DNA of 64,000 bases from Streptomyces globosus (GCF_003325375.1 NZ_CP030862.1:6551001-6615000); one strand, 5' to 3'. Positions 1 to 9,017 are shown, counted from the first letter of the stretch. Notes: generated by a model not told the origin, from the sequence alone. Numbers and translations are program-made.

Positions 1-331
1 CTCTTCACGGGTCCGCTGGGAGGGCACGTCTGGCGCACGTCCCTGAACGAGGACCACTGGAAGCCCGCACTGGCCAAGGTGGGCGTCATCCCCACGGCGA
101 AGAGCCGGGGGGCACGCCGCCGCGCGAGAACACGGGATGCACGCCCTGAGGCACTTCTACGCCTCGGTGCTGCTGGACGCCGGAGAGAGCATCAAGGCCG
201 TCAGCGAGTACCTGGGCCACTCGGATCCGGGGCTCACGCTGAAGGTCTACGCCCACCTGATGCCGAGCAGCCGCGACCGCGCACGGCAGGCTCTCGGCAG
301 GGCCCTGAGGCTGGACGACTCTCCGCGCTGA
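1..331 (+). pseudogene. Tyrosine recombinase (phage-type integrase), C-terminal fragment with frameshift
   Basis: The second half, from about 122, reads through HALRHFYAS and YLGHSDPGLTLKVYAHL. These are the H-x-x-R box and the region leading to the catalytic tyrosine (Y in KVYAHL) of site-specific tyrosine recombinases. The matching upstream part (LFTGPLGGHVWRTSLNEDHW) is in a different frame, from base 1 to about 110, and the downstream frame has a stop at 44-46. A single-base frameshift near 105-120 therefore separates the halves, unless it is a sequencing error. The 5' part lies outside the window. It is probably a decayed remnant of an integrated element next to gpmA. The family is clear; inactivity is inferred. 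Confidence 0.75.
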
Positions 332-348
332 GGGCCCAGCGTGGGCCC
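332..348. repeat. Short perfect inverted repeat after the integrase fragment
   Basis: GGGCCCA, three bases, TGGGCCC lies immediately after the integrase stop codon. It could be a weak terminator or part of an old attachment site. No T-run follows, and the matching second copy needed to call an att site is not in the window. Confidence 0.4.
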
Positions 349-355
349 AGAACGC

Positions 356-398
356 GAAAATGCCCCTGATCCGCGCTGCGAGCGCAGGTCAGGGGCAT
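356..398 (-). terminator. Intrinsic terminator of gpmA
   Basis: On the minus strand a 10-bp stem (ATGCCCCTGA with TCAGGGGCAT) encloses a smaller GCGCT/AGCGC stem and is followed by TTTTCGC. It sits 11 bases past the gpmA stop codon, so it fits termination of gpmA. It also separates gpmA from the integrase remnant converging on it. Confidence 0.75.
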
Positions 399-409
399 GA
401 TCACTTTTC

Positions 410-1171
410 TTACTTCTTCTTGCCCTGGTTCTTGACGGCCTCGATGGCGGCTGCGGCGGCCTCCGGGTCGAGGTAGGTGCCGCCCGGGTTGAGGGGCTTG
501 AAGTCGGCGTCGAGCTCGTACGAGAGCGGGATGCCGGTCGGGATGTTCAGGCCCGCGATGTCGGCGTCGGAGATGCCGTCCAGGTGCTTGACCAGGGCGC
601 GCAGCGAGTTGCCGTGCGCGGCGACCAGGACGGTGCGGCCGGCCAGCAGGTCCGGGACGATGCCGTCGTACCAGTACGGCAGCATGCGGCCGACGACGTC
701 CTTCAGGCACTCCGTGCGGGGGCGCAGCTCCGGCGGGATCGTCGCGTAGCGCGCGTCGTCCGACTGGGAGAACTCGGTGCCGTCCTCGAGCGGCGGCGGC
801 GGGGTGTCGTAGGAGCGGCGCCACAGCATGAACTGCTCCTCGCCGAACTCGGCGAGGGTCTGCGCCTTGTCCTTGCCCTGGAGCGCGCCGTAGTGGCGCT
901 CGTTCAGGCGCCACGAGCGGTGGACCGGGATCCAGTGGCGGTCGGCGGACTCCAGGGCCAGCTGCGCGGTGCGGATGGCGCGCTTCTGGAGGGAGGTGTG
1001 CACGACGTCGGGGAGCAGGCCGGCGTCCTTCAGCAGCTCACCGCCGCGGACCGCCTCCTTCTCGCCCTTCTCGTTGAGGTTGACGTCCACCCAGCCGGTG
1101 AACAGGTTCTTCGCGTTCCACTCGCTCTCGCCGTGGCGGAGCAGGATCAGCTTGTACGGTGCGTCGGCCAT
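410..1171 (-). CDS. gpmA: 2,3-bisphosphoglycerate-dependent phosphoglycerate mutase
   Basis: Interconverts 3- and 2-phosphoglycerate in cytoplasmic glycolysis and gluconeogenesis. The 253-residue protein has the usual dPGM length and motifs: the phosphohistidine motif LRHGESEWN near residues 11-19, the RAIRTA segment, ERHYGALQG near residue 90, and the second catalytic histidine in AAHGNSLRALVKH. The C-terminus is lysine-rich (NQGKKK). The start is the ATG at 1171. It is monocistronic in appearance, with its own terminator downstream and the divergent MFS gene upstream. Nothing looks unusual; the identification is secure. Confidence 0.97.
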   Translation of the reverse strand: MADAPYKLILLRHGESEWNAKNLFTGWVDVNLNEKGEKEAVRGGELLKDAGLLPDVVHTSLQKRAIRTAQLALESADRHWIPVHRSWRLNERHYGALQGKDKAQTLAEFGEEQFMLWRRSYDTPPPPLEDGTEFSQSDDARYATIPPELRPRTECLKDVVGRMLPYWYDGIVPDLLAGRTVLVAAHGNSLRALVKHLDGISDADIAGLNIPTGIPLSYELDADFKPLNPGGTYLDPEAAAAAIEAVKNQGKKK

Positions 1172-1326
1172 GCACAGGAGCCTAATGGACGCCTCCGGCG
1201 GGCGGCACGCGGTGCCGGGGCCCTCGCGGATTGACGGTGCGCGTCAATCCGGTGGCTTCCGGAATGCCCCGAACCGTAGGGTGCGGACTGCCGGGGAGGC
1301 GCTTACATATTCGGGGGGATTCCGTC

Positions 1327-2631
1327 ATGTCCGCGGGAAGTCTCATACGTGCCGCACGCGAGAGCGTGGAGGGGCTGCCACGGGCGTTCTGGTGGCTGTG
1401 GGCGAGCACGCTCGTCAACCGGCTGGGAGCGTTCGTCGCGACGTTCATGGCGCTGTACCTGACGCTGGAGCGCGGCTACTCGGCGTCGTTCGCCGGGCTT
1501 GTGGCGGCGCTGCACGGGCTGGGCGGTGTGGTGTCCTCGCTGGCGGCGGGGGTGATGACGGACCGGCTGGGGCGGCGGCCCACGATGCTGGCGGCGAACC
1601 TGGCCACGGCCGGGTCGGTGGCCCTGCTCGGGTTCATGGAGCACCCGGCGGCGATCGCCGCGGTGGCCATGCTGGTGGGCATGGCCTCGAACGCCTCCCG
1701 GCCGGCGGTAGCGGCGATGCTGGCGGACATCGTCCCGCCGGAGGACCGGGTACGGGCCTTCGCCCTGAACTACTGGGCCATCAACCTGGGCTTCGCGGTC
1801 AGCGCGGTCGCCGCGGGGTTCGTCGCCGAGTACAGCTACCTGGCGGGCTTCCTCGGGGAGGCGGCGCTGACGCTGGTGTGCGCGGTGCTCGTGTACGTGA
1901 AGCTGCCGGAGTCGCGGCCCGCGGCGGAGGCAGGCGCCGGGGACGGTGCGGCGGGCGCCGAGGCGGCCGGGCCGGGGGTGTCGCTGGGGACGGTGCTGCG
2001 GGACGGCCGGTTCATGGGCGTCGTCGGGCTGTCGTTCCTCGTCTCGATGGTCTTCATGCAGGGCTCGGTCGGGCTGCCGGTGGCGATGGGGGCCGCCGGC
2101 TTCACGCCGGGCGAGTACGGCCTGGTGATCTCCGTCAACGGGCTGATGATCGTGCTGCTGCAGATCCCGGTGACGCGGTTCATCGAGCACCGCGACCCCC
2201 GGCGGCTGCTGGTGCTGTCCGCGCTGCTGGCGGGCTGGGGGTTCGCGCTGACGGCGTTCGCGGGGCCGCTGTGGGCGTATGCGATGACGGTCGCCGTGTG
2301 GACGCTGGCGGAGATCGTGAACTCGCCGACGCAGATGGAGCTCGTCGTACGGCTCTCGCCCGTGCAGGGCCGGGGCCGCTACCAGGGCATGTACACGATG
2401 TCGTGGTCGGTGGCCGCGCTGGTCGCGCCGCTGATGGCGGGGTACGTCGTCGACGGGTTCGGCGCGGCGTGGCTGTGGGGGTCGGCCGGCGCGCTGGGCA
2501 CGCTCGCGGCGGGCGGCTACTGGCTGCTGATGCGGCGCCTGCCGGCCCGCGGCACGGCGGCCGCGGAGTCCGCCGCCGTACCGGTGAAGGCCGCTCCCGT
2601 GCAGGCGGCCGCGGCCGCCGCGGACGCGTAG
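1327..2631 (+). CDS. MFS transporter, 12-TM type
   Basis: Polytopic inner-membrane transporter of the major facilitator superfamily, probably a proton-driven drug or metabolite exporter; the substrate cannot be read from sequence. The 434-residue protein begins MSAGSLIRAARESVEG. It shows the MFS signature DRLGRRPT between TM2 and TM3, a central hydrophilic loop rich in Ala and Gly (about residues 196-220), and a second set of six helices. I chose the ATG at 1327 over an upstream in-frame start at 1231 because it is preceded by a G-rich ribosome-binding site and begins just before the amphipathic lead-in to TM1. The tail is alanine-rich and probably cytoplasmic. Confidence 0.85.
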   Translation: MSAGSLIRAARESVEGLPRAFWWLWASTLVNRLGAFVATFMALYLTLERGYSASFAGLVAALHGLGGVVSSLAAGVMTDRLGRRPTMLAANLATAGSVALLGFMEHPAAIAAVAMLVGMASNASRPAVAAMLADIVPPEDRVRAFALNYWAINLGFAVSAVAAGFVAEYSYLAGFLGEAALTLVCAVLVYVKLPESRPAAEAGAGDGAAGAEAAGPGVSLGTVLRDGRFMGVVGLSFLVSMVFMQGSVGLPVAMGAAGFTPGEYGLVISVNGLMIVLLQIPVTRFIEHRDPRRLLVLSALLAGWGFALTAFAGPLWAYAMTVAVWTLAEIVNSPTQMELVVRLSPVQGRGRYQGMYTMSWSVAALVAPLMAGYVVDGFGAAWLWGSAGALGTLAAGGYWLLMRRLPARGTAAAESAAVPVKAAPVQAAAAAADA

Positions 2632-2650
2632 GCCCGGTCGGCGCGGGGGG

Positions 2651-3136
2651 TCAGTCGGCCGGGCGGGTCAGGTGGCGGAAGGCGTCGAGGTTGCGGGTCG
2701 ACTCCCCCCGGGCGACCCGCCACTCGTACTCCTTCTTGATCGCCGTGGCGAAGCCCAGCTCCAGGAGGGTGTTGAACGCGCCGTCCGCCGCCTCCAGGAC
2801 GGTCCCGAGCAGCCGGTCGAGCTCCTCGGCGGTGACCACGGCCAGCGGGAGCCGGGCCGTGAGGTAGACGTCGCCGAGGCGGTCCACCGCGTACGCCATC
2901 CCGTACAGCCTGAGGTTGCGCTCCAGCAGCCAGCGGTGGACGCCGGCCTCGTTCTCGTCGGGGTGGCGGATCACGAACGCATTGACCGACAGCGAGTGCC
3001 GGCCGACCTTGAGCGAGCAGGTCGTGGAGAGCTTGCGGGTGCCGGGGAGCTGGACGACGTACGTGCCCGGAGTCGGGCTCTCCCAGGCCAGCTCGGCGCC
3101 GTTCAGCGCGCTCTCGATGATCGCGGTGTCAGCCAT
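2651..3136 (-). CDS. YbjN domain-containing protein
   Basis: A 161-residue soluble protein with the YbjN fold (related to type III secretion chaperones); its biochemical role is unknown. It shows the typical actinobacterial pattern: a beta-rich N-terminal half with KLSTTCSLKVGRHSLSV, then a helical half with RNLRLYGMAYAVDRLGDVYL and a hydrophobic helix ending in YEWR. Its ATG overlaps the 3' end of mshA by 8 bases (ATGGCTGA), so the two are almost certainly translationally coupled. Coupling to the first mycothiol enzyme is positional evidence only; no enzymatic motif is visible. Confidence 0.85.
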   Translation of the reverse strand: MADTAIIESALNGAELAWESPTPGTYVVQLPGTRKLSTTCSLKVGRHSLSVNAFVIRHPDENEAGVHRWLLERNLRLYGMAYAVDRLGDVYLTARLPLAVVTAEELDRLLGTVLEAADGAFNTLLELGFATAIKKEYEWRVARGESTRNLDAFRHLTRPAD

Positions 3137-4511
3137 GGTGGGAGCGTACGCGACGGCGGTGCTCGTGCATGGCCGCGGTGTACACGTCCGCCGTGGCGCT
3201 CGCGGCGGTGTCCCAGCCGAAGAACTGCGCGTGCCGGGCCGCCTCGCCGCCCATGCGGTCGGCGAGCCCCGGGTCGTCGACGAAGCGGCGCAGCTCGCGG
3301 GCGTAGTCGGCCGGGTCGTGGCCGGGGACGAGGATGCCGGTGACGCCGTCGTTGACGGCGACGGGCAGCCCGCCGACCTCTGCGGCGAGGACGGGCGTCC
3401 CGGTGGCCTGCGCCTCGATCGCGACGAGCCCGAAGGACTCGCTGTACGAGGGCATGACCAGCACGGACGCAGCCCGGAACCAGTCGGCGAGCCGGTCCTG
3501 GGCGACCGGCGGGTGGAAGTGGACGAGGTCGGCGATGCCGAGCTGCGCGGCGAGCTTGTGCAGCCCTTCCGGCTTGGCGAGGCCGCTGCCGCTGGGCCCG
3601 CCGACGACGGGCACGAACAGCCTGCGGCGCAGCTCCGGGTCCTGCCCGACGAGGACGGCGACGGCGCGGAGCAGGACGTCGGGTGCCTTCAGCGGCTGGA
3701 TCCGCCCGGCGAACAGCGGGATGACGGCGTCCTGCGGGAGCCCGAGGCGGGCGCGGGCGGCGGCCCGGCCGTCGGCGACGGTGAAGCGGTCGAGGTTCAC
3801 GCCGGGGTGGACGACGGCGACCTTGCCGGGGTCGGCGTCGTAGTGCCGTACGAGCTCCTCCGCCTCGTCGGCGGTGTTGGCGACGAGCCGGTCGGCGGCG
3901 GCCACGATCTGGGTCTCGCCGATGACGCGGGCGGCCGGCTCGGGGGTGTCGCCCTCGGCGAGGGAGGCGTTCTTGACCTTGGCCATGGTGTGCATGGCGT
4001 GGACGAGGGGCACGCCCCAGCGTTCGGCGGCGAGCCAGCCCACGTGCCCGGACAGCCAGTAGTGGGAGTGGACGAGGTCGTAGTGGCCGGGGCGGTGGCC
4101 GGCCCAGGCCTGCATCACGCCGTGGGTGAAGGCGCACAGCTGGGCGGGCAGCTCCTCCTTGGCCAGGCCCTCGTACGGGCCTGCGTCGACGTGCCGGACG
4201 AGGACGCCGGGAGCGAGCTCGACGGCGGGCGGGAGGCCGCCCTCGGTGGCCCGGGTGAAGATCTCGACCTCGATGTTGATGGCGGCGAGCCGCCTGGCGA
4301 GCTCCACGATGTAGACGTTCATGCCGCCGGCGTCGCCGGTGCCCGGCTGGTGCAGGGGCGACGTGTGGACGCTGAGCATCGCGACGCGGCGCGGCTTGCG
4401 GTGGTGGCCGACGGACGGGATGCGCAGCCGGGGCGGGTCGTGGCGGGTGCCGCGGACGGCGGCGAGGCGGCCGCCGATGGTGCCGCCGATGCGGGACACG
4501 TACTGGCTCAA
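3129..4511 (-). CDS. mshA: D-inositol-3-phosphate glycosyltransferase (mycothiol biosynthesis)
   Basis: Transfers GlcNAc from UDP-GlcNAc to 1L-myo-inositol 1-phosphate, the first committed step of mycothiol synthesis. It is a GT4-family GT-B protein: SVHTSPLHQPGTGDAGGMNVYIVEL near the N-terminus carries the acceptor-site signature, HSHYWLSG follows, and the C-terminal domain has the nucleotide-sugar motif PSYSESFGLVAIEAQATGTPV. I place the start at the TTG at 4511 (SQYVSRIGG onward, 460 residues). GAGGA lies about 9 bases upstream, and this start agrees with the Streptomyces protein I remember. The reading frame itself stays open to an ATG at 4592. The mshD gene is also in this window (34655). 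Confidence 0.93.
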   Translation of the reverse strand: MSQYVSRIGGTIGGRLAAVRGTRHDPPRLRIPSVGHHRKPRRVAMLSVHTSPLHQPGTGDAGGMNVYIVELARRLAAINIEVEIFTRATEGGLPPAVELAPGVLVRHVDAGPYEGLAKEELPAQLCAFTHGVMQAWAGHRPGHYDLVHSHYWLSGHVGWLAAERWGVPLVHAMHTMAKVKNASLAEGDTPEPAARVIGETQIVAAADRLVANTADEAEELVRHYDADPGKVAVVHPGVNLDRFTVADGRAAARARLGLPQDAVIPLFAGRIQPLKAPDVLLRAVAVLVGQDPELRRRLFVPVVGGPSGSGLAKPEGLHKLAAQLGIADLVHFHPPVAQDRLADWFRAASVLVMPSYSESFGLVAIEAQATGTPVLAAEVGGLPVAVNDGVTGILVPGHDPADYARELRRFVDDPGLADRMGGEAARHAQFFGWDTAASATADVYTAAMHEHRRRVRSHHG

Positions 4512-4737
4512 GGGAGCAGTTCCTCTCGCTCGGGCGACATGACGACATGCGGGCGGGGGGCGTCGGGGCCGTTCGCGCCGGCGGGCGGGCACGCCGGACG
4601 GAGCGCACCCGGCGCCCTTCTAGGAGTGCAACCCGGATGGCCGTGCCGCGCATTCCGGGGTGGCCGATTTTCTCGGCAGAGCGCCGGGCGCCGGGCTGCT
4701 TTTCCCGCCGAGGGGGCCCTCCGCTTACGCTCGGCGC

Positions 4738-5628
4738 ATGTCCCGGCACGCCTCCGAGCCCCCTGTCCCCGCCTCCGCCGGCGGCCCCGGCCGCGCCGCC
4801 GGGGCCCGGGCCCGGGCGGGCGGCGGCGCGCGGGGTGCGCAGGCGGCGCGCCCGGTGGGGACGGTGACGCGGGGGACGACCAACCCGAACCGGCTGCGCC
4901 GCATGGACCGCTGGATCGCCGAGGTGCACGGGCCGGCGCTGCGGCGCGCGGAGGCGCCGGTGGCCGTCGACCTGGGGTACGGGGCCGCGCCGTGGACGGC
5001 GGTGGAGCTGCTGGACCGGCTGCGGCAGGCGGCGCCCGCGGTGCGGGTGGTCGGCATCGAGATCGAGCCGGCGCGGGTCGCGGCGGCGCGCCCGTACGAG
5101 CGGGAGGGGCTCCGCTTCCGGCACGGCGGCTTCGAGGTGCCCCTGGAGGGCGGCGCCCGGCCCGCGCTGATCCGCGCGGCGAACGTGCTGCGGCAGTACG
5201 GCGAGGAGCAGGTCGGGGAGGTCTGGGAGCGGCTGTGTGCCCGGCTGGCCCCGGACGGGCTGCTGGTGGAGGGCACCTGCGACGAGATCGGGCGCCGGCA
5301 CGTGTGGGTGGCGCTGGGGCCGGAGGGGCCGCGGACGGTGACGTTCGCGACGCGGCTGGGGTCGCTGGAGCGGCCCTCGGATCTGGCGGAGCGGCTGCCG
5401 AAGGCGCTGATCCACCGCAACGTGCCGGGCGAGCCGGTGCACGCCTTCCTGCGGGACTTCGACCGGGCGTGGGCGGCGGCCGCGCCGTACGCCTCCTACG
5501 GGGCGCGGCAGCGGTGGATCCGGACGGCGCGGGCGCTGGCCGGGGACTGGCCGCTGACGGACGGTCCGAAGCGGTGGCGGCAGGGGGAGTTGACCGTGCG
5601 CTGGGAGGCGCTGCGCCCGGCGGGGTGA
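4738..5628 (+). CDS. Class I SAM-dependent methyltransferase, substrate unknown
   Basis: A 296-residue predicted cytoplasmic protein. After a disordered Ala/Pro/Gly-rich lead (residues 1-40) it has an AdoMet-binding Rossmann start: VAVDLGYGAAPWTAVEL (motif I, DLGYG) followed by VVGIEIEPARVAAA, the acidic residue that binds the ribose. It then has NVLRQYGEEQV and a second domain with the conserved basic segment LERPSDLAERLPKALIHRNVPGEPVHAFL. It is divergent from mshA, with 226 bases between them. The start is uncertain: an internal GTG near 4864 would remove the disordered lead. I do not recognise the substrate. Confidence 0.75.
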   Translation: MSRHASEPPVPASAGGPGRAAGARARAGGGARGAQAARPVGTVTRGTTNPNRLRRMDRWIAEVHGPALRRAEAPVAVDLGYGAAPWTAVELLDRLRQAAPAVRVVGIEIEPARVAAARPYEREGLRFRHGGFEVPLEGGARPALIRAANVLRQYGEEQVGEVWERLCARLAPDGLLVEGTCDEIGRRHVWVALGPEGPRTVTFATRLGSLERPSDLAERLPKALIHRNVPGEPVHAFLRDFDRAWAAAAPYASYGARQRWIRTARALAGDWPLTDGPKRWRQGELTVRWEALRPAG

Positions 5629-5890
5629 AAGCGGCGCGGCGGGGAACCGGGGGCCGGGGCGGCCCGTTGAGCGGGCACGGGGTGCGCCAGGACTGACCGG
5701 GGCGGGGCGGACAAGATCCGGAGGGGTTCGTGAGGGTGTTGGAATCCTCCGAGTCGTGGCACCATCCCGAAGAACAGCACAAGTTACTGATGAATAGTCA
5801 GATTCGGTGGGGTGCGGCGCTCGCCGTGCGCCGCGGGCGCGGCCGGCGCGCCGTGCGGCACCGGATCCGACCCGGGTGCCAGGGGGGACC

Positions 5891-6955
5891 ATGGGAACCG
5901 AGGAGCCGAAGCGGCGGCGCAGGGGCGCCTCCGCCCTGACACTGCTGTGCGCGTCGGCCCTGCTGGCGGTGACGGCGCTCGCCGCGCCGGCCCTCGCGGC
6001 GCCGGCCCCGGAGCCGGGCGCCAAGTCCCTGGAGCAGGTGCGCAAGGAGATCGAGGGCCTGTACCGGCAGGCGGGCGCGGCGACCGACGCGTACAACCAG
6101 GCCGAGACCGAGGCCAAGGCGCAGTCGGACCGGATCGTGGAGATCGCCCGGCAGGTCGCCGCGGGACAGGAACGCATCAACGACCTGAAGAGGCGGGCCG
6201 GGGCCGCCGCGCGCGCCCAGTACCGCTCGGGCGGGCTGCCGGCCGGCGCCCGCCTCGCGCTGAGCGACAGCCCGGGCCAGTTCCTCGACGGGGCGAGCCG
6301 GATCCGGCAGGGCGAGAAGGCCACCACGGACCTGCTGTCCGAGGTGAACCGCACCCAGACCGCCTTGCAGCGCGGCGCCCGCGAGGCGGACGCGGAGTGG
6401 CAGAAGCTGGAGGCGAACCGCGTCAGGAAGGAGGCCTCGAAGAAGGAGGTCGAGGCCAAGATCAAGGCTGCGGAGGACCTGGAGAGCAAGCTGGAGGCCG
6501 AGGAGCGGGCCCGGCTGATACAGCTGGAGCAGGAAGCCCAGTACCAGGCGCAGACGGCCTGGCTGTCGACGGGCGTCCTGAAGGAGATCAACGGCACGGC
6601 CACCGAGGCGGGGCGCAAGGCCGTGCAGTTCGCCACCGCGCAGATCGGCAAGCCGTACCAGTGGGGCGCCGTGGGGCCGGCCTCCTACGACTGCTCCGGG
6701 CTCACCTCCCAGGCGTGGCGGGCCGCGGGCAAGGGCATTCCGCGCACCTCGCAGGAGCAGCTGCGGCTGCTGCCGAAGATCGCCCTGAAGGACATGCGGC
6801 CCGGCGACCTGATCATCTACTTCGACGACGCCAGCCACGTCGGCATGTACGTGGGCGACGGCGCGATGGTCCACGCCCCGCGCCCCGGCCGCAACATCAC
6901 CCTCGCCGGCGCCGGCTCCATGCCGATCAAGGCGGTGGTCCGGCCCGAGGCGTAG
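5891..6955 (+). CDS. Secreted NlpC/P60 (C40) peptidoglycan endopeptidase with coiled-coil N-terminus
   Basis: Predicted to cleave peptide stems of peptidoglycan outside the membrane. The 354-residue protein begins with a basic stretch (KRRRRG) and a signal peptide ending near ALAA (residue 37). Residues about 45-230 are charged and helical, a likely coiled coil as in RipA-type hydrolases. The C40 domain spans about 243-354, with the catalytic Cys in YDCSG (268), His in SHVGMYVG (316) and the third residue His 328 in VHAP. The ATG at 5891 has GGGGGG just upstream. The roughly 190 bases upstream show no ydaO-type c-di-AMP riboswitch that I can recognise. Confidence 0.9.
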   Translation: MGTEEPKRRRRGASALTLLCASALLAVTALAAPALAAPAPEPGAKSLEQVRKEIEGLYRQAGAATDAYNQAETEAKAQSDRIVEIARQVAAGQERINDLKRRAGAAARAQYRSGGLPAGARLALSDSPGQFLDGASRIRQGEKATTDLLSEVNRTQTALQRGAREADAEWQKLEANRVRKEASKKEVEAKIKAAEDLESKLEAEERARLIQLEQEAQYQAQTAWLSTGVLKEINGTATEAGRKAVQFATAQIGKPYQWGAVGPASYDCSGLTSQAWRAAGKGIPRTSQEQLRLLPKIALKDMRPGDLIIYFDDASHVGMYVGDGAMVHAPRPGRNITLAGAGSMPIKAVVRPEA

Positions 6956-7346
6956 CAGGCGCGCGCCGGCGTACGGGGATCCGCAGCCGGTGCGGCCGGG
7001 CAGGCCTGGAGCCTGGAGTACGTGGCCGTTCGGTGGAGGCCGCGGGGAGGTTCCGCGCAGGTGCGGGAAGGGCGCCGGGAGGGCGCGGTCAGCCCGGCGG
7101 GGAGGCCCGGCGGTCCTGCCGCGGAAGCCGGTCCGGAAGGCAACCGCCCGCGCCCCGGGGACGTCTCGCTGGAGGGGCGAGCCCGTCCCCCGCCGTGACG
7201 TTGGTCATTCGGCGAGGCGGATTTTCCCCCGCGATAACGGCATATGACGCTGTCCCCGTACCGGAACGCCATTCCGTTCGGGCGCCGCGGACCGCTAGGG
7301 TCGGCCCACGAGCGCACCCTCGGGGGGAGGGAAGGAACCGGAGACG
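6956..7346. other. Intergenic region, no gene seen
   Basis: This 391-base gap between two rightward genes has no frame with convincing codon bias and no tRNA. A possible promoter for the next gene is TTCCGT, 18 bases, then TAGGGT, ending about 50 bases before its start, but the match is weak. AGGGAAGGA before 7347 is the ribosome-binding region. Confidence 0.4.
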
Positions 7347-8618
7347 ATGCCCGTACCCGTACCGCGGCAGAGGGAGATCCCTGCCACGGAGAACGGTCAG
7401 GCCGTACCGCCGCAGGCGTCCCTGACCCTGCTGGTGATCGAGGACGACCCCGCGGGGGGCCTCACCGTTCCGGAGATCCTCGACTCCGACGGCCAGCGCA
7501 TCCGGCTCCGCACCGCCCGGAACCTCACCGAGGCGGCCCGCCTGCTCACGCCGGACGTCCACTGCATCCTGCTGGACCTGGCCCTGCCGAACCCGTCGGC
7601 CGCCGCCCGCGCGGCCCTGGCCGGCGCCCCGCCGGGCCCGGCCGACCGGCTCGACGTGCTGCGGGAGGTGCTGCGGATCGCCCCGCGCCACCCGGTCCTC
7701 GTCCTGACGGACGAGGCGGACGCCGAGCGCGCCGCCGAGGCCGTCCGGGTCGGGGCGCAGGACTTCCTCTTCCGCGACGAGCTGGACGGCAGGCTGCTCA
7801 GCCGGGCGATCCGGTACGCGGTCGAGCGCAAGCGCGCCGACACGGCCCAGTACAAGCTTGCAGAATCGAAACTGCGGGCCCAGGAGAACGCCCGCCTGGA
7901 GCGCGGCCTGCTGCCCACCCCGCTGCTGGACGGCTCCGACCTCCGCTTCGCCGCCCGCTACCGTCCCGGCCGCAGCCGGGCCCTCCTCGGCGGCGACTTC
8001 TACGACACCGTCCGCACCCCGGACGGCACCGTCCACGCCATGATCGGCGACGTGTGCGGGCACGGCCCGGACGAAGCCGCCCTCGGCGTCGAGCTCCGCA
8101 TCGCCTGGCGCGCCCTCACGCTGGCCGGCCTGTGCGGCGACGACCTGCTGGCGACGCTGCAGGAGGTCCTCGACGTCGAGCGGCCCTGCGAGGAGATCTT
8201 CGCGACGCTGTGCACCGTCGACATATCCCCCGACGGCCGGCGCGCCGGCCTGTGCCTGGCCGGGCACCCGGCGCCGCTGGTCTCACGGCCGGGCCGGCCC
8301 GCGCAGCTGCTCCCGTACGAGAACAGCGGACCCGCGCTGGGCCTGCTGCCCAAGGCGCGCTGGCCGCGCCGCCAGGTGGAGCTCGGCGGCGCCTGGAGCC
8401 TGATGCTCTACACCGACGGCCTCATCGAGGGCCGCATCGGCGAGGGCAGGGAGCGGCTCGGGCAGGACGGCATGGTCGAGATGATCAACCGGCACCTGGC
8501 CCGCGGGCTGAGCGGCGAGGGCCTGCTGGAGGCCGCCGTCACCGAGGCCCGCCGGCTCAACGGCGGCGAGCTCACCGACGACGTCGCCGTGGTGCTCCTG
8601 TCCCGCAACGCCCCCTGA
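7347..8618 (+). CDS. Receiver domain fused to PP2C (SpoIIE-type) serine phosphatase
   Basis: A 423-residue predicted cytoplasmic protein that probably dephosphorylates an anti-anti-sigma factor. Residues 26-155 form a receiver domain: acidic pair IEDD (31-34), phospho-acceptor Asp 77 in LLDLALP, Thr 121 in VLTDEAD. The conserved lysine near the end is Arg 143 (FLFRDE), and about 20 extra residues follow beta-3. A short helical linker (155-190) leads to the PP2C domain with GGDFYD, DVCGHGPDEA, AGHPAPL and the terminal metal-binding LTDDVAVVLL. No N-terminal HTH or PAS domain is seen. The partner kinase and anti-anti-sigma factor are not adjacent. Confidence 0.88.
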   Translation: MPVPVPRQREIPATENGQAVPPQASLTLLVIEDDPAGGLTVPEILDSDGQRIRLRTARNLTEAARLLTPDVHCILLDLALPNPSAAARAALAGAPPGPADRLDVLREVLRIAPRHPVLVLTDEADAERAAEAVRVGAQDFLFRDELDGRLLSRAIRYAVERKRADTAQYKLAESKLRAQENARLERGLLPTPLLDGSDLRFAARYRPGRSRALLGGDFYDTVRTPDGTVHAMIGDVCGHGPDEAALGVELRIAWRALTLAGLCGDDLLATLQEVLDVERPCEEIFATLCTVDISPDGRRAGLCLAGHPAPLVSRPGRPAQLLPYENSGPALGLLPKARWPRRQVELGGAWSLMLYTDGLIEGRIGEGRERLGQDGMVEMINRHLARGLSGEGLLEAAVTEARRLNGGELTDDVAVVLLSRNAP

Positions 8619-8660
8619 CCGTACGCGTACGGGCCCCGCACCGGAGCGGGCGACGACCGG

Positions 8661-9017
8661 TCAGCGGCCGCCGTTGTAGGGGCCGTACGGGCCGTCGCTG
8701 CTGCTGCCGCCGCGGCGCGGGCCGCCGCCCGAGACCTGCTTGAGCGCGGGGCGGACGTCCACGAGGAACACGATCGTCGCGACGAGGCCCGCGATCTGGA
8801 GGAACAGCATCCCGAGGAAGAAGTCCACCAGCACGGTGACGCCGAGGATGACCATCCAGAAGGTCTTCGTCTGCTTGTCCGCGGCCCGGTAGGCGTCCTC
8901 CCTGGCCATCAGGGCGAAGACGAAGGCCACGACGGCCAGCGCCAGCATGGCGAACCCGAGCAGCGGGAGCACGCCGTTATCGAACCCGTTCATCAACATC
9001 GACTCGACCGCCTTCAC
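8661..9017 (-). CDS. DUF2516 family membrane protein
   Basis: A small integral membrane protein of 118 residues, function unknown. Two or three hydrophobic helices are visible: about 18-38 (VLPLLGFAMLALAVVAFVF), and 54-88 split by a short turn (FFLGMLFLQIAGLVATIVFLV). A glycine, serine and tyrosine-rich cytoplasmic tail follows. The pattern matches the actinobacterial DUF2516 family as I remember it. The start may be the GTG at 9017 or the ATG at 8999; neither has a strong ribosome-binding site. It converges on the phosphatase gene. Confidence 0.75.
   Translation of the reverse strand: MKAVESMLMNGFDNGVLPLLGFAMLALAVVAFVFALMAREDAYRAADKQTKTFWMVILGVTVLVDFFLGMLFLQIAGLVATIVFLVDVRPALKQVSGGGPRRGGSSSDGPYGPYNGGR

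Noticed and set aside
5690..5890. Possible ydaO (c-di-AMP) riboswitch before the NlpC/P60 gene
   Set aside because: Such switches precede many Streptomyces wall hydrolases, but I cannot find the conserved core here.
8619..8632. CCGTACGCGTACGG palindrome as a regulatory site
   Set aside because: It lies directly after a stop codon between convergent genes; at most a weak terminator part.
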